DNA of 64,000 nucleotides from Nitratireductor sp. (GTDB taxonomy: Bacteria; Pseudomonadota; Alphaproteobacteria; Rhizobiales; Rhizobiaceae): assembly GCF_017794765.1 (NCBI RefSeq), contig NZ_CP051236.1, positions 2,804,176 through 2,868,175 on the forward strand. The letters are read 5' to 3'. The position numbers and the translations under genes are program-made. This document shows, one piece after another, positions 1 through 8,403 of the stretch (the stretch's first letter is position 1; each line of letters begins with the position of its first letter). The notes beneath the pieces are model-generated. The model did no database searches and had not been told where the DNA came from. It saw nothing but the letters and a program-made list of their open reading frames with translations.

Positions 1-538
1 AAATGCGCGCAAGCTTCATAAAGTCAATGCTGACGAGCCCGGTAATATCGGCAATCGAATACTCATCACCCGCGATGAATGGGCGATCGGCCAGGGCCTC
101 ATCGAGATAGGTAAGAAACTGCAGGGCCTTGGGTTTGTTTGCTTCCCCCCATTCCGCAACCTGCGGCACCTCCCAGTCCTTCATGGCCGGATGCAGGTGC
201 CGGAAGGCTTGCGCAATGGGATAAAACAGATGCATCTCAACACGGCGCTGCCACATTTCGACTGTGGCGACGCCCAGCGCACCCGTGCCGAAAAGCGCGG
301 GTTCAGGCTGGAGCCCCTCGAAATAGCGGCATATGGCAACGGTTTCGGTCAAAACCGTCCCGTCATCAAGTTCCAGTACGGGCAAGCGCTGCAGCGGGTT
401 GAGACGCGTCAGCGCTTCAGACTTGTGCTCCATGGCTCCCATGTCCACCGGCTCGATGGGCACGTCGATCGCCTTTTCCGCCAGAAATATCCGCACACGC
501 CTAGGGTTGGGCGCCCGGTTACCATCATAGAGCTTCAT
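1..538 (-). CDS. Glutathione S-transferase family protein (3' end outside window)
   Basis: The reading frame starts with ATG at 538 and runs leftward off the window edge, so about 179 N-terminal residues are visible. The start MKLYDG and the following region fit the thioredoxin-like N-terminal GST domain, with the family's TETVAICRYF segment near residue 68 that contacts the gamma-glutamyl part of glutathione. The visible part of the second, helical domain contains the FIAGDEYSIADI segment, a typical GST helix signature. GSTs conjugate glutathione to electrophiles or act as glutathione-dependent reductases or isomerases; the substrate cannot be told from sequence. It is transcribed in the same direction as the nuclease gene just upstream, which ends 7 bases before this start, so the two may be co-transcribed. 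Confidence 0.88.
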   Translation of the reverse strand, partial: MKLYDGNRAPNPRRVRIFLAEKAIDVPIEPVDMGAMEHKSEALTRLNPLQRLPVLELDDGTVLTETVAICRYFEGLQPEPALFGTGALGVATVEMWQRRVEMHLFYPIAQAFRHLHPAMKDWEVPQVAEWGEANKPKALQFLTYLDEALADRPFIAGDEYSIADITGLVSIDFMKLARI

Positions 539-545
539 GTTTCGA

Positions 546-1148
546 TTACTCCTCACCTGAAAACCATCTCACGAGTCGCCCCCAAAGGCGCCTCAACAGA
601 TCGCCGTCACCAGGGCGCGGCTCTCCATGATGCTCCTCGCGCCAGTCGCGTGGCGCTTCGAATCCGCCCCCCCATATGCCGCGCTGTGCCCGGCGTGCCT
701 CCGCTTCGACCGCGTCATAATCGCCATAGGCGAGCGCCCATCCCGCCGCAACGAGCGCTTCGCCAATATCCGTCTCATTCACCTTACAGCGCGCCAGAAG
801 GCGATCATAGCGATCACGCTGAAAGCCTTCGCAGACTACCTCCGCCCCGCCGACCAACCGACGCAAAGCCCGAAGCGCCTCACGCCCGCATGCATATTCC
901 TTGCCCCCTAGGGTGCAGCGTTGCTGGAATTCGGGCGCGTCGATGCCTTCAAGGCGAATGCGCTCGCCTGCGACCGTCAGCGTATCGCCGTCATGAACGA
1001 TCACGACACCTGTCAGTGTCTGGCCCCCAAAGCGCTGCAATCTATCGACCAAGAGCGCTACTCCGCCCAAAAACAGGAGCGTCAGCACCACATCCACGAT
1101 GCGGATTGACCTGCGGCCGCGGCTCCGTCTGTTTCGGCGGCCTCTCAT
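546..1148 (-). CDS. Membrane-anchored thermonuclease-like (SNase family) protein
   Basis: This encodes 200 residues. A basic N-terminus (residues 1-16, rich in Arg) is followed by one hydrophobic segment at about residues 17-36, so the protein is probably tethered to the inner membrane with the rest in the periplasm. The remainder matches the staphylococcal-nuclease fold: HDGDTL, then IRLEGIDAPEF, then YDRLLARC, which carry the acidic and arginine residues used for calcium binding and phosphodiester cleavage in that family. The length is normal for bacterial thermonuclease-like proteins. The C-terminal tail is basic and Trp-rich. Family members cut DNA or RNA, but many such chromosomal copies have no tested role. 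It lies 7 bases upstream of the glutathione S-transferase gene and divergent from the histidine kinase. Confidence 0.85.
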   Translation of the reverse strand: MRGRRNRRSRGRRSIRIVDVVLTLLFLGGVALLVDRLQRFGGQTLTGVVIVHDGDTLTVAGERIRLEGIDAPEFQQRCTLGGKEYACGREALRALRRLVGGAEVVCEGFQRDRYDRLLARCKVNETDIGEALVAAGWALAYGDYDAVEAEARRAQRGIWGGGFEAPRDWREEHHGEPRPGDGDLLRRLWGRLVRWFSGEE

Positions 1149-1217
1149 GTTTTGAAGGGTCTCTTAATCATTCACGAATAAGTTGAGCGGTGAATAGCGG
1201 GAATTCAAAAACGGGTC

Positions 1218-2759
1218 ATGGTGGCGGAAGCGTCAAAATCGGCTGACAAGTTCGCCGACAAGTTCATTGTGGACCGCACCAAGCCGCATCGCAACAGCAA
1301 TGTGGGGCTTGCCGTGCGCCGTACGCGTGACCGGCTGTCTCAAAGCCTCGGCCCCCCCGACTTCAATCGCGACATGCTGAAACTGCACGCGCGCGACATT
1401 CTTTCAAACATCATCAAGCCGACTTTGCTCATCCTGGCGATTAGCCTTGGCGGAATTTATCTCGGGCTTGATCCCCAAGCCACGTCTCTGTGGGCCCTAA
1501 GCTGTCTTGCCGGTTATGTACCACTCATTTTTCTCGCACGTCGTCTGGAGCGGATGCCGGAGAATGAGATTGAAGTCACACGCATGCGGCAATGGCTTTT
1601 CTCCGCCCATTTCACGAGCGGCCTTGGATGGGCGTATTTCGCATTTCTGCCTCTACCCCATGGCCCACTCTCCGAACCACAGATAATGCAGGGTGCGGTT
1701 CTGCTTCTCGTGATCGCGGGAGCCGCCATCGTCACGGCGAACCTTAGCGGTGCGCTGGTGGCCGCATTTGCGCTGCCGGTCTGTCTGTTCGCCTTTAAGG
1801 TCAGCAGTGATCCGACAACGGGTTCGATGATGATGTGTCTGGTTCTGGCCGCCTCGCTCCCCTTCCTCGCCTATGTTGCGCACCATCGAAACCGTGCGGC
1901 GTTGACGCTTCTTTCTTTCCAGAGCGAAAAGAATGCGCTGGTGGGGGAGCTGGAAACGGCCAAATCCATGTCGGACGAAGCCCGCCGCCGCGCAGAAGAA
2001 GCCAACCTGGCAAAATCGCGTTTTCTCGCTTCCATGAGCCATGAGCTTCGAACGCCGCTCAATGCCATTCTCGGTTTCTCAGAAGTTATGGCCAACCAGG
2101 TTCTGGGACCACTCGAGAACTCGACCTATCGCGATTACGCTAATGACATACACAGTTCCGGGAGGCATTTGCTCAGTCTCATCAACGAGATACTCGATCT
2201 TTCGCGCATAGAGGCCGGACGCTACCGGCTCAACGAGGAACCGATCTCCCTCGGCGCTATTGTGGAGGATTGCTGCCGCCTGATGGAAATGAAGGCGCGT
2301 GGCAAGGACATTTCCTTCCGGACCGACGTCGAGCCTACGCTACTGAAACTATTCGCCGATGAACGCGCAGTGCGCCAGATCACCCTCAATCTTCTATCCA
2401 ACGCGATCAAGTTCAGTCCGACGGGCAATTCCGTCCACATCAGGGTCGGCTGGACAGCAGGTGGCGGTCAGTACATCGCCATAAAGGATAATGGTCCCGG
2501 CATCCCGGAAGACGAACTGGCGGTGGTACTCTCTGCATTTGGACAGGGGTCCATAGCCATCAAGAGCGCGGAACAGGGTACCGGGCTCGGTTTGCCCATC
2601 GTGCAGGGCCTGGCAGCCCTGCACAATGGAGTTTTCGAACTCAACTCAAGACTTCGCTCAGGCACCGACGCTATCGTCGCCTTCCCCCGCTCGCGCGTGA
2701 TGGAGGAACTCCCGGCTGTTCCAACCGAACGCAGGCGCGCATCAAGCGGGAGCGCTTGA
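1218..2759 (+). CDS. Membrane sensor histidine kinase (PleC/DivJ/PdhS-like)
   Basis: The product has 513 residues. Residues about 60-222 contain five to six hydrophobic segments and no obvious periplasmic sensor domain. A coiled linker (about 240-270) leads into a HisKA dimerization domain with the H-box SMSHELRTPLNA, putting the phospho-accepting histidine near residue 275. The ATPase domain has the N-box (NLLSNAIKF), G1 (DNGPGIP) and G2 (GTGLGLPI) motifs, so the kinase looks intact. The H-box surroundings (LGFSEVM, LLSLINEILDLSRIEAG) are of the type found in the PleC/DivJ/PdhS kinases that act on DivK and PleD, both encoded 12 kb away here; that partnership is an inference. No response regulator is adjacent. 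The ATG at 1218 has no strong ribosome binding site, so a start slightly downstream is possible. Confidence 0.88.
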   Translation: MVAEASKSADKFADKFIVDRTKPHRNSNVGLAVRRTRDRLSQSLGPPDFNRDMLKLHARDILSNIIKPTLLILAISLGGIYLGLDPQATSLWALSCLAGYVPLIFLARRLERMPENEIEVTRMRQWLFSAHFTSGLGWAYFAFLPLPHGPLSEPQIMQGAVLLLVIAGAAIVTANLSGALVAAFALPVCLFAFKVSSDPTTGSMMMCLVLAASLPFLAYVAHHRNRAALTLLSFQSEKNALVGELETAKSMSDEARRRAEEANLAKSRFLASMSHELRTPLNAILGFSEVMANQVLGPLENSTYRDYANDIHSSGRHLLSLINEILDLSRIEAGRYRLNEEPISLGAIVEDCCRLMEMKARGKDISFRTDVEPTLLKLFADERAVRQITLNLLSNAIKFSPTGNSVHIRVGWTAGGGQYIAIKDNGPGIPEDELAVVLSAFGQGSIAIKSAEQGTGLGLPIVQGLAALHNGVFELNSRLRSGTDAIVAFPRSRVMEELPAVPTERRRASSGSA

Positions 2760-2782
2760 GCCCCCCGGCGGGAGTGTTTCGC

Positions 2783-3739
2783 TTAGCCCAGACGCCGGGC
2801 AACCTCTGCAACCCCACCGGCAAGCGCAGCAGCTGACTTGACAAGACCAGCAGCCACAGCGCCGGCACATCCCGCCTCCCTTGCAATCCGCAGTTCAAGC
2901 AGCGGCTGAAGCTCGACTTGCTGGGCCGCCCATTTCTCAAATGGACTGTGGCAATCTGCGAGAATGCAATGACAAATCGCATGCGGCGCCAACTTGTAGA
3001 GAACCGCAGCCGCTGCCAGAGCCGGCAAACCGTCAAGAATAACAGGGATGTTTTGTGCCCGGGCTGCGAGGATGGCGCCCGTCAGCGCGGCCATATCCCG
3101 TCCCCCCAGCCGCCGGAGCACTTCAAGTGGATCCGTCAGGTGATCGGCGTGAAAGGAGAGCGCCTGGGAAACAACGTCCCGATCAGGCTCGTTTAGTTGT
3201 CCCACCTCTCCTTTCAGAAGGGCGAGAAGCATCGCGCTTGCGACAACCGTGGCCTGCGAGCCCAATGCCCCGACACAGAGTAAATCGACCCCTTCGGCCG
3301 TGGCTTCCATACCGAACGCGATCGTTGCAGCACATGCCCGTTCGTCCAATGAGGCATCCCTGCGCATGTCGCTGGACGGCAAATCAAGCGCCAGATCAAA
3401 AACATTGAGAGAAAGATCATTGGCCACGCACAAATGCGATACCGCAGCAGCCCCGGCTGCGACCGCATCAACCCGCGCCCGCTGCTCGGATTGGTCCTTC
3501 TCTGCAAAGCCATGTGTCGCGGCGTAGAGTGCAACACCGGATTTGCCGATCAAGGGCGGCACCGCGCCACGTGTGCGAGAGAGCCAGACGCCGATCTCGT
3601 GCAACCGTCCCAGTTCTTCCCCGGTGTAACCTGCCCGGGCGAACGCCCTTGCCATCGCTTCGGCTGTTTTGCTGTCAGGCACGTTCAGTTGGGAAAGCAG
3701 AGAGCGGACGTCATCGAAAGGCATTCCGGAAATGGGCAT
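2783..3739 (-). CDS. Divergent CobT-like (nicotinate-nucleotide-dimethylbenzimidazole phosphoribosyltransferase) protein
   Basis: This 318-residue protein is clearly of the CobT family, which makes alpha-ribazole phosphate for the lower ligand of cobalamin. Shared blocks include LNVFDLALDLP, DERACAATIAFGMEA, DPLEVLRRLGGRDMAA and the AILAAR...PVILDG stretch. It is about 20-30 residues shorter than usual, and key motifs have changed: the N-terminal TKPPGSLG block is replaced by TGEELGRL, the GEMGIGNTT block reads GALGSQATV, and the C-terminal GEGSGA block, which carries the family's catalytic glutamate, reads EAGCAG so that alanine aligns with that glutamate. It may be inactive as a transferase or have another role. 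It lies divergent from the DUF1289/aspartic protease pair. Family assignment is firm; enzymatic activity is doubtful. Confidence 0.82.
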   Translation of the reverse strand: MPISGMPFDDVRSLLSQLNVPDSKTAEAMARAFARAGYTGEELGRLHEIGVWLSRTRGAVPPLIGKSGVALYAATHGFAEKDQSEQRARVDAVAAGAAAVSHLCVANDLSLNVFDLALDLPSSDMRRDASLDERACAATIAFGMEATAEGVDLLCVGALGSQATVVASAMLLALLKGEVGQLNEPDRDVVSQALSFHADHLTDPLEVLRRLGGRDMAALTGAILAARAQNIPVILDGLPALAAAAVLYKLAPHAICHCILADCHSPFEKWAAQQVELQPLLELRIAREAGCAGAVAAGLVKSAAALAGGVAEVARRLG

Positions 3740-3869
3740 AAATCTGGTTCCCGTTTGGTGTCGGAAACGAGATAGCCACCAACAGCGTCAAGCGCAATGG
3801 TAGACAGACCGCGCTGATAGCTTGCGTCAATGGACACGATGCCCCATGTCTTGTTGAAACGATGGAAAG

Positions 3870-4106
3870 ATGATGGTCGACATCAGATCCCCCTGCATCC
3901 TTGTCTGCTCGATCGATGTGAAATCCGGGTTTTGTTTTGGTTGCGGGCGCACGCGCGCCGAGATTGCCAGTTGGCTCTCACTGACTTCGCAGGAGCGCGA
4001 TACAATCATGGCTGAACTTCCGAGACGTTTGGAAACGGTGGAACGCAGACCACGCCGCGAAACCCGACGTGCCCGCATCGCTCGCCAGCGACGGGAGGGC
4101 CAATAG
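3870..4106 (+). CDS. DUF1289 domain-containing protein
   Basis: This is a 78-residue protein with the four-cysteine arrangement of DUF1289: Cys9, Cys13, Cys22 and Cys25, within SPCILVC and FCFGCGR, followed by the conserved EIASW segment. The pattern suggests binding of zinc or an iron-sulfur cluster, but no function is established. The C-terminal third is very basic. Two ATG codons stand at 3870 and 3873. The stop lies 2 bases before the start of the aspartic protease gene, so the two are almost certainly one operon. Confidence 0.88.
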   Translation: MMVDIRSPCILVCSIDVKSGFCFGCGRTRAEIASWLSLTSQERDTIMAELPRRLETVERRPRRETRRARIARQRREGQ

Positions 4107-4108
4107 CC

Positions 4109-4810
4109 ATGCGCCTGTTCTGGATATCCATGGCGCTGCTTGGAGGCGGTTTGATCCTTCTGATCGCCAACCATGATTCAGGCCGGGTATTGGGCCTGGA
4201 AAGCTCGGCATTCGCAGCCACCCTGTATCTCGGTCTCTGGGCAGCCGTCCTTCTCGCAGGTTTTTTGGGGTCGGGTATGCGGATCGGGGAAGTTGCAAGA
4301 ACCCTCGCCTTCTGGGCCTTTTTGCTTTTAACGCTGGTCGCGGCCTATCAGTACCGCTACGAGCTTCAGGATATTGCAAGCCGCGTAACGGCTGGCCTGA
4401 TACCCGGCAGCCCTGTGTCCACGGTGGGCAAAGACGGCCAGATAAACGTGATTGTCGAGCGTTCTGCCAGTGGGCACTTCGAGGTTATCGCAAATGTGAA
4501 TGGTACCGATCTGCGCATGCTGATCGACACGGGCGCGAGCAGTATCGTACTGGCGGATGCGGATGCACGCGCGGCAGGTTTCGAGCCGGAGGGATTGCGT
4601 TTCCAGACACCAGTCGCAACTGCCAACGGCACCACTTTGGTAGCCCGCGCCCGTGCTGAAACGATCAGTATAGGAGCCATCTCGCGAAGCGATATGCCGA
4701 TTTACATCGCACAACCGGGACGCCTCGAGCAGAGCCTGCTCGGCATGAGCTTCATAAACACACTGGATGGTTTCGATCTGCGCGGCGACCGCATCGTCCT
4801 TCGCGATTAA
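4109..4810 (+). CDS. TIGR02281-family membrane clan AA aspartic protease
   Basis: The 233-residue protein has three hydrophobic segments (about residues 3-20, 36-53 and 65-80) followed by a periplasmic retropepsin-like domain. The active-site motif is IDTGASSIVL with the catalytic aspartate at residue 140. Retropepsin-type enzymes have one such motif per chain and work as dimers, so a single motif is normal. The C-terminal LLGMSFINTLDGF block is also typical of the family. Substrates are unknown. It follows the DUF1289 gene by 2 bases and ends against a strong inverted repeat shared with the convergent repeat-protein gene. Confidence 0.88.
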   Translation: MRLFWISMALLGGGLILLIANHDSGRVLGLESSAFAATLYLGLWAAVLLAGFLGSGMRIGEVARTLAFWAFLLLTLVAAYQYRYELQDIASRVTAGLIPGSPVSTVGKDGQINVIVERSASGHFEVIANVNGTDLRMLIDTGASSIVLADADARAAGFEPEGLRFQTPVATANGTTLVARARAETISIGAISRSDMPIYIAQPGRLEQSLLGMSFINTLDGFDLRGDRIVLRD

Positions 4811-4831
4811 AAGTGACATGGGAAGCAGAAT

Positions 4832-4864
4832 GTGAACACCCGGATACTGTTTCCGGGTGTTCAC
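4832..4864. terminator. Bidirectional terminator-like hairpin
   Basis: A perfect 12-base inverted repeat (4832-4843 and 4853-4864, GTGAACACCCGG and its complement) with a 9-base loop lies exactly between two convergent genes, 21 bases after the aspartic protease stop and 7 bases after the stop of the gene on the other strand. There is no long T tract on either side, so it may act as a weak intrinsic terminator or as a 3'-end stabilizer. Confidence 0.6.
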
Positions 4865-4870
4865 CAGAGT

Positions 4871-7060
4871 CTATCTATAGACAGCGTTTCTCGCGGGCCT
4901 CGAGCCGCGGGGGGCCTCGGTTTGCACACGCGTTTCGATATCCAGTTGATAGCGCCGACCGACATCACGCCATTCGTTTGCAACCAGTCTGCGCAGCGCA
5001 TTGATACGCCTCTTTGCAAGTCGTCTCCCTTCTCCGCCTTCCGCATAAACAAGACGCAGAACTGAAGGTTCGTGATCCAGAAGATCGATAAGCTGGGAAA
5101 CATGGCCCCGCCACTCGGTCATCAGGTGGTGGGTCCCTGGCACAAAGGCAGCATCCGACAAATCAAGTCGCACCACGCGCCCGATGGAAGCGCCGAACAT
5201 AAACTCCGATGCCTTACCTGCGGTGAGGCGAACAACGCGTGGATTTTCCGTCGTAAGACGATAGCCGGACGGAAGCGAGCGCGGATCAAGCTTCATGATG
5301 TAGTTCGTGCCTATCCGCTGATCGGGCAGATCCGCGCAAGCCACATGAAAACGCCCGTGATCATCTGCCGTCAACAACAATCCTTTGACCGTCGCGATCC
5401 GGACACCGGGCAGACCCGGCTCTCCGGCATCCTGGTATCCATTGCGGTTTCTGTCGTCGAACACCTTTCCGATAATATCACCACAATCAAAAAACGCTTC
5501 AACCATCACCTCGACGGTTGCTGCAGCAATCCGGGACAGGGTCGCGCCGGACAGATCCTCGACCCAAGACTGGTTAACATACTCGCCGGGCTTGGCTGCC
5601 GACGTCACGCCCAGTTCGAGATCAATCGACACCTCTCCTCCCGCGGGCAGCGTCACATTCTCGAATGTCAGCTTTCGCCCTTCCGCTTTGGGAGTGACAG
5701 AACTGCCGTCCAGCATGGCCGATCCGCGCACATAGGTCAGACCGGATGGGGTCATGTCGATGATATTGACAGTGCTTTCCCCTGGAAGCCCCAGGGACTT
5801 CACGCGGATAGTGTATGGCACACGGCCGCCGCGGGCTACTTCTGCCATAGGCGTCACCTTGCTGATCGAATAACCTGGCAGGTCAACGACAGCGTCATCC
5901 TCGGGCGAGTCTACGTCCTGCCCCGAAGGATCGTTGCCTGTTGCGGTCGCCGTGTTCTTTACTCCACCTTCGATACCCTGAGCGGCGTCGATATCATCTT
6001 GTGTCACCGTATACGTCGCCGTGAACGTCTCACTCTCCCCTGCCCCCAGTTCACTGCTGGACGGTGAGAATGATGACAATTCACCACTGCCGGGCTGTCC
6101 ATTGAACCGGGGCCCGGCATCGGATGGCACGACATCCGTAACCGTTACATTGCCGTCATTGGTAACCTCAAACATGTAGAGGATAGTATCGCCCGGTTCA
6201 GCAAACTGTCCGTCCGCCCCCTGGAACCCGCCGGATTTCTCCAGCGCCAGGGAGGCTATTTGCGGCAACGGCGTTGGGGTGGGATCGTCGGGCTCCCCGT
6301 CACTTTCGACATCCAGATCAGCGGCTTCGTCCGGGTCGTCAGATATGTCGGAGACGGGTGTGTTGTTGGGTCCGGTCGCCTCTGCGTTGGCCGTTGCAAC
6401 AATCCCGCCGGCATCTATATCGGCCTGGGTTAGCGTATACGTGGTTGTGAATGTCGTCCTGTCCTCACTACCGGGCAAAAAACCCGACAGGCTACCGCCC
6501 GGAACAGGCGCTGAGGATGGAGATGTGGATGTACTCGAACCGATCAGCAATGATGAGAATGCAACGTTGTCGAGTGTTACATTCCCGGTGTTGCGCACCA
6601 CAAACGTGTAGCTTACCGGCTCACCCGGATCGGGGTACCCGTTTCCGTTTGCGTCGGTCCATTCGTCAATCAGGTCCACTTCGAGGCCGGGATTTGCCTG
6701 GAAAGTGATCACCGTCGGGTCACCGGAAACGCCCTCAATCGCCCTGGATAGCCGCTCAATGTCCAAGCCCTGTGGATCCTTGGCATTTGCCGTTCCCAGA
6801 TTCTCGACGAATCCGTTGTCGATGTCCTGCTGCTCAATCGCATAGACACCGGCCAAATCTGACCGCTTCTCCCCCGGGAGCAGCGAATCGATCGGACTAT
6901 TGGAGACTGCGACCTTGTTATCCGACACGACGATATCCGTGAGCGTCACGTTACCCGTATTCTCTATGCTGAACGTGTAGTTGATCAGCTCCCCGGCATC
7001 CGCCTGACCATTGCCGTTGGAATCTTCCAGTTCCCCTTGCTTCACAAAGTCATAGTCGGG
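4871..7060 (-). repeat. Paralogous block A, copy 1 (partner at 8404-10600)
   Basis: The 3' two-thirds of the shorter repeat-protein gene match the 3' part of the upstream gene in the same order: a DUF7507-like repeat, the DPGEP repeat, the DPTPTPLPQ linker, a further repeat, the SdrD-B-like module and the OmpA-like end. Protein similarity is strongest over the last 350 or so residues, where long stretches are nearly identical (for example LLLTADDHGRFHVACADLP). Limits are approximate. This is evidence of gene duplication. Confidence 0.75.
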
Positions 7061-8314
7061 GCCTGGGGGGATCGACACAGTTGTGGGATTCTCGTCAACC
7101 CCTGCCGTATCGCTGGAAATATCGTTGAAAAGGTTTCCGCTCTCGTCGGTTCCTTCCGCAGTCGCCTGATTAAACAGTCCGCCGGCGTCGATATCTTCCT
7201 GCGTCAACGTGTAGGTTAGCGTGTAAGTGGCTGTTTCCCCCTCAACCAGCGTCCCCTCGGACGAGCCGGATGTAGCGGACACGAATGTCGGACCGCTGTC
7301 GGGTGTCAACGGCGTGCCATCAGCCCGCACCAGATTGTCTTCGCTGATCGAAACGCCGGTCAAAGGGCCAATACCCTGGTTCTCCACCGTCATCGTGAAC
7401 GTCAAAACATCGCCTGGCTTATCGCCTTCCGAAACCGTTTTGATGATCTCGATGACTTCCGCCCCCAACGCGAAGCTGATCAGGCAGTTGGAAGACCCGT
7501 CCGCGGCAACTTCGAGCGTCTGGGAACTCGACACCGCAGTAAAAGCAAACACGGCCTGCCCCCAGGCAGTCGTATCTGGAAACAGAATCGTTTCATCCGT
7601 GCCGCTCGTTGTTAGCTTGAGCCCTTCACAGGCGTTTGGACGCGAACCGGCGGTCGATCCTCGCCCGATCGCATAGAACGGAATTCGGTATGTCCGACCT
7701 GGCACGAGCCCGTTCATGGTGGTGCGAATGGATTCCTGCCAGTCCGGCCCACCAATCATGGAGGTAAAGGTAGTATCCCCTGTCGGTACGACAGGAAGTG
7801 GCGCACTATTCCAGGCATATGAGCCGGCCCATTCGGCTCGCGTTGAACAATCTGGGGTACCTTGCCCGTTCGACCACCCAGGCGGTGTTTGACCGAGCCC
7901 TGGCGTACAGGGTGACGTGGGAGGGATTTCCTGTGCTTTCGCTGGCCCCTCGCCGAGTGCCAGCAATCCTAAGGCAAAAATGAGCGCGAGCAGCATCGTG
8001 CGGATCGCGGCTTGCGCCTTCCCGCTAATCTGCTGCCTGCTGCAGTGTGTAAAGTTGGAACGCCGCTGCAGCTGAGGCAATTTCTTTATCCCTCGCTGGC
8101 CTGTCAAAAGACCGCCTACGGCCCCGGCAAAGCTTTGAAAGGATCTGGATGCGCTTGCCGCACCCTGCGGCTCGAGCGACGTCGTCTGGAGCTTCTTGAA
8201 CATGACAAGCCTCGTCATACTATCGTCCACGGTTCGGTTTCTGATTGGGCCTTCTTGGCCAGACGCGGGAACGAGAGACTGAAACAGCGTTCGCAAATCG
8301 AAGTGTCGGAGCAC
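4871..8314 (-). CDS. Large secreted repeat protein, DUF11/DUF7507-like repeats, SdrD-B-like module and OmpA-like C-terminus (shorter paralogue)
   Basis: The open frame has 1147 residues from ATG 8314. Starts at 8218 and 8203 are also possible, and the ATG at 8203 has the best ribosome binding site (ACGAGG 5-7 bases upstream). A hydrophobic signal segment (about residues 105-128, ending PAKAQ) lies unusually far from the N-terminus whichever start is used. Then come beta-sandwich repeats of the DUF11/DUF7507 type with the recurring NTGNVTLT motif and acidic 12-residue loops such as DSNGNGQADAGE. Near the C-terminus is an SdrD-B-like module (GKVFDDRNRNGYQDAGEPG), then about 110 residues resembling an OmpA-like domain (RVVRLDLSDAAF...PSVLRLVYAEGGE). 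The architecture suggests a Sec-exported surface protein, possibly an adhesin or matrix component; that is inference. It lies 89 bases downstream of its longer paralogue, and their last 2.2 kb are homologous. Confidence 0.8.
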   Translation of the reverse strand: MLRHFDLRTLFQSLVPASGQEGPIRNRTVDDSMTRLVMFKKLQTTSLEPQGAASASRSFQSFAGAVGGLLTGQRGIKKLPQLQRRSNFTHCSRQQISGKAQAAIRTMLLALIFALGLLALGEGPAKAQEIPPTSPCTPGLGQTPPGWSNGQGTPDCSTRAEWAGSYAWNSAPLPVVPTGDTTFTSMIGGPDWQESIRTTMNGLVPGRTYRIPFYAIGRGSTAGSRPNACEGLKLTTSGTDETILFPDTTAWGQAVFAFTAVSSSQTLEVAADGSSNCLISFALGAEVIEIIKTVSEGDKPGDVLTFTMTVENQGIGPLTGVSISEDNLVRADGTPLTPDSGPTFVSATSGSSEGTLVEGETATYTLTYTLTQEDIDAGGLFNQATAEGTDESGNLFNDISSDTAGVDENPTTVSIPPGPDYDFVKQGELEDSNGNGQADAGELINYTFSIENTGNVTLTDIVVSDNKVAVSNSPIDSLLPGEKRSDLAGVYAIEQQDIDNGFVENLGTANAKDPQGLDIERLSRAIEGVSGDPTVITFQANPGLEVDLIDEWTDANGNGYPDPGEPVSYTFVVRNTGNVTLDNVAFSSLLIGSSTSTSPSSAPVPGGSLSGFLPGSEDRTTFTTTYTLTQADIDAGGIVATANAEATGPNNTPVSDISDDPDEAADLDVESDGEPDDPTPTPLPQIASLALEKSGGFQGADGQFAEPGDTILYMFEVTNDGNVTVTDVVPSDAGPRFNGQPGSGELSSFSPSSSELGAGESETFTATYTVTQDDIDAAQGIEGGVKNTATATGNDPSGQDVDSPEDDAVVDLPGYSISKVTPMAEVARGGRVPYTIRVKSLGLPGESTVNIIDMTPSGLTYVRGSAMLDGSSVTPKAEGRKLTFENVTLPAGGEVSIDLELGVTSAAKPGEYVNQSWVEDLSGATLSRIAAATVEVMVEAFFDCGDIIGKVFDDRNRNGYQDAGEPGLPGVRIATVKGLLLTADDHGRFHVACADLPDQRIGTNYIMKLDPRSLPSGYRLTTENPRVVRLTAGKASEFMFGASIGRVVRLDLSDAAFVPGTHHLMTEWRGHVSQLIDLLDHEPSVLRLVYAEGGEGRRLAKRRINALRRLVANEWRDVGRRYQLDIETRVQTEAPRGSRPARNAVYR

Positions 8315-8361
8315 TAGGAGAGATGAACGCGATACGTCAGTTACAGAGAGGTAGTATTACA

Positions 8362-8394
8362 GTTGGTGGTGCTAGCATGGTGTGCACCACCAAC
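8362..8394. repeat. Inverted repeat between the two repeat-protein genes
   Basis: An 11-base perfect inverted repeat (8362-8372 and 8384-8394, GTTGGTGGTGC and its complement) with an 11-base loop sits in the 89-base gap. Read along the coding (minus) strand it lies 10 bases after the stop of the upstream gene. It is not followed by a T run, so it may attenuate or stabilize the transcript rather than end it. The gap is short enough for both genes to be one transcript. Confidence 0.55.
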
Positions 8395-8403
8395 ATTGAG
8401 GGG

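Noticed and set aside
191..1186. A 331-codon plus-strand open frame over the glutathione S-transferase and nuclease genes
   Set aside because: It is antisense to two recognizable protein families, has no family resemblance itself and reflects high GC content.
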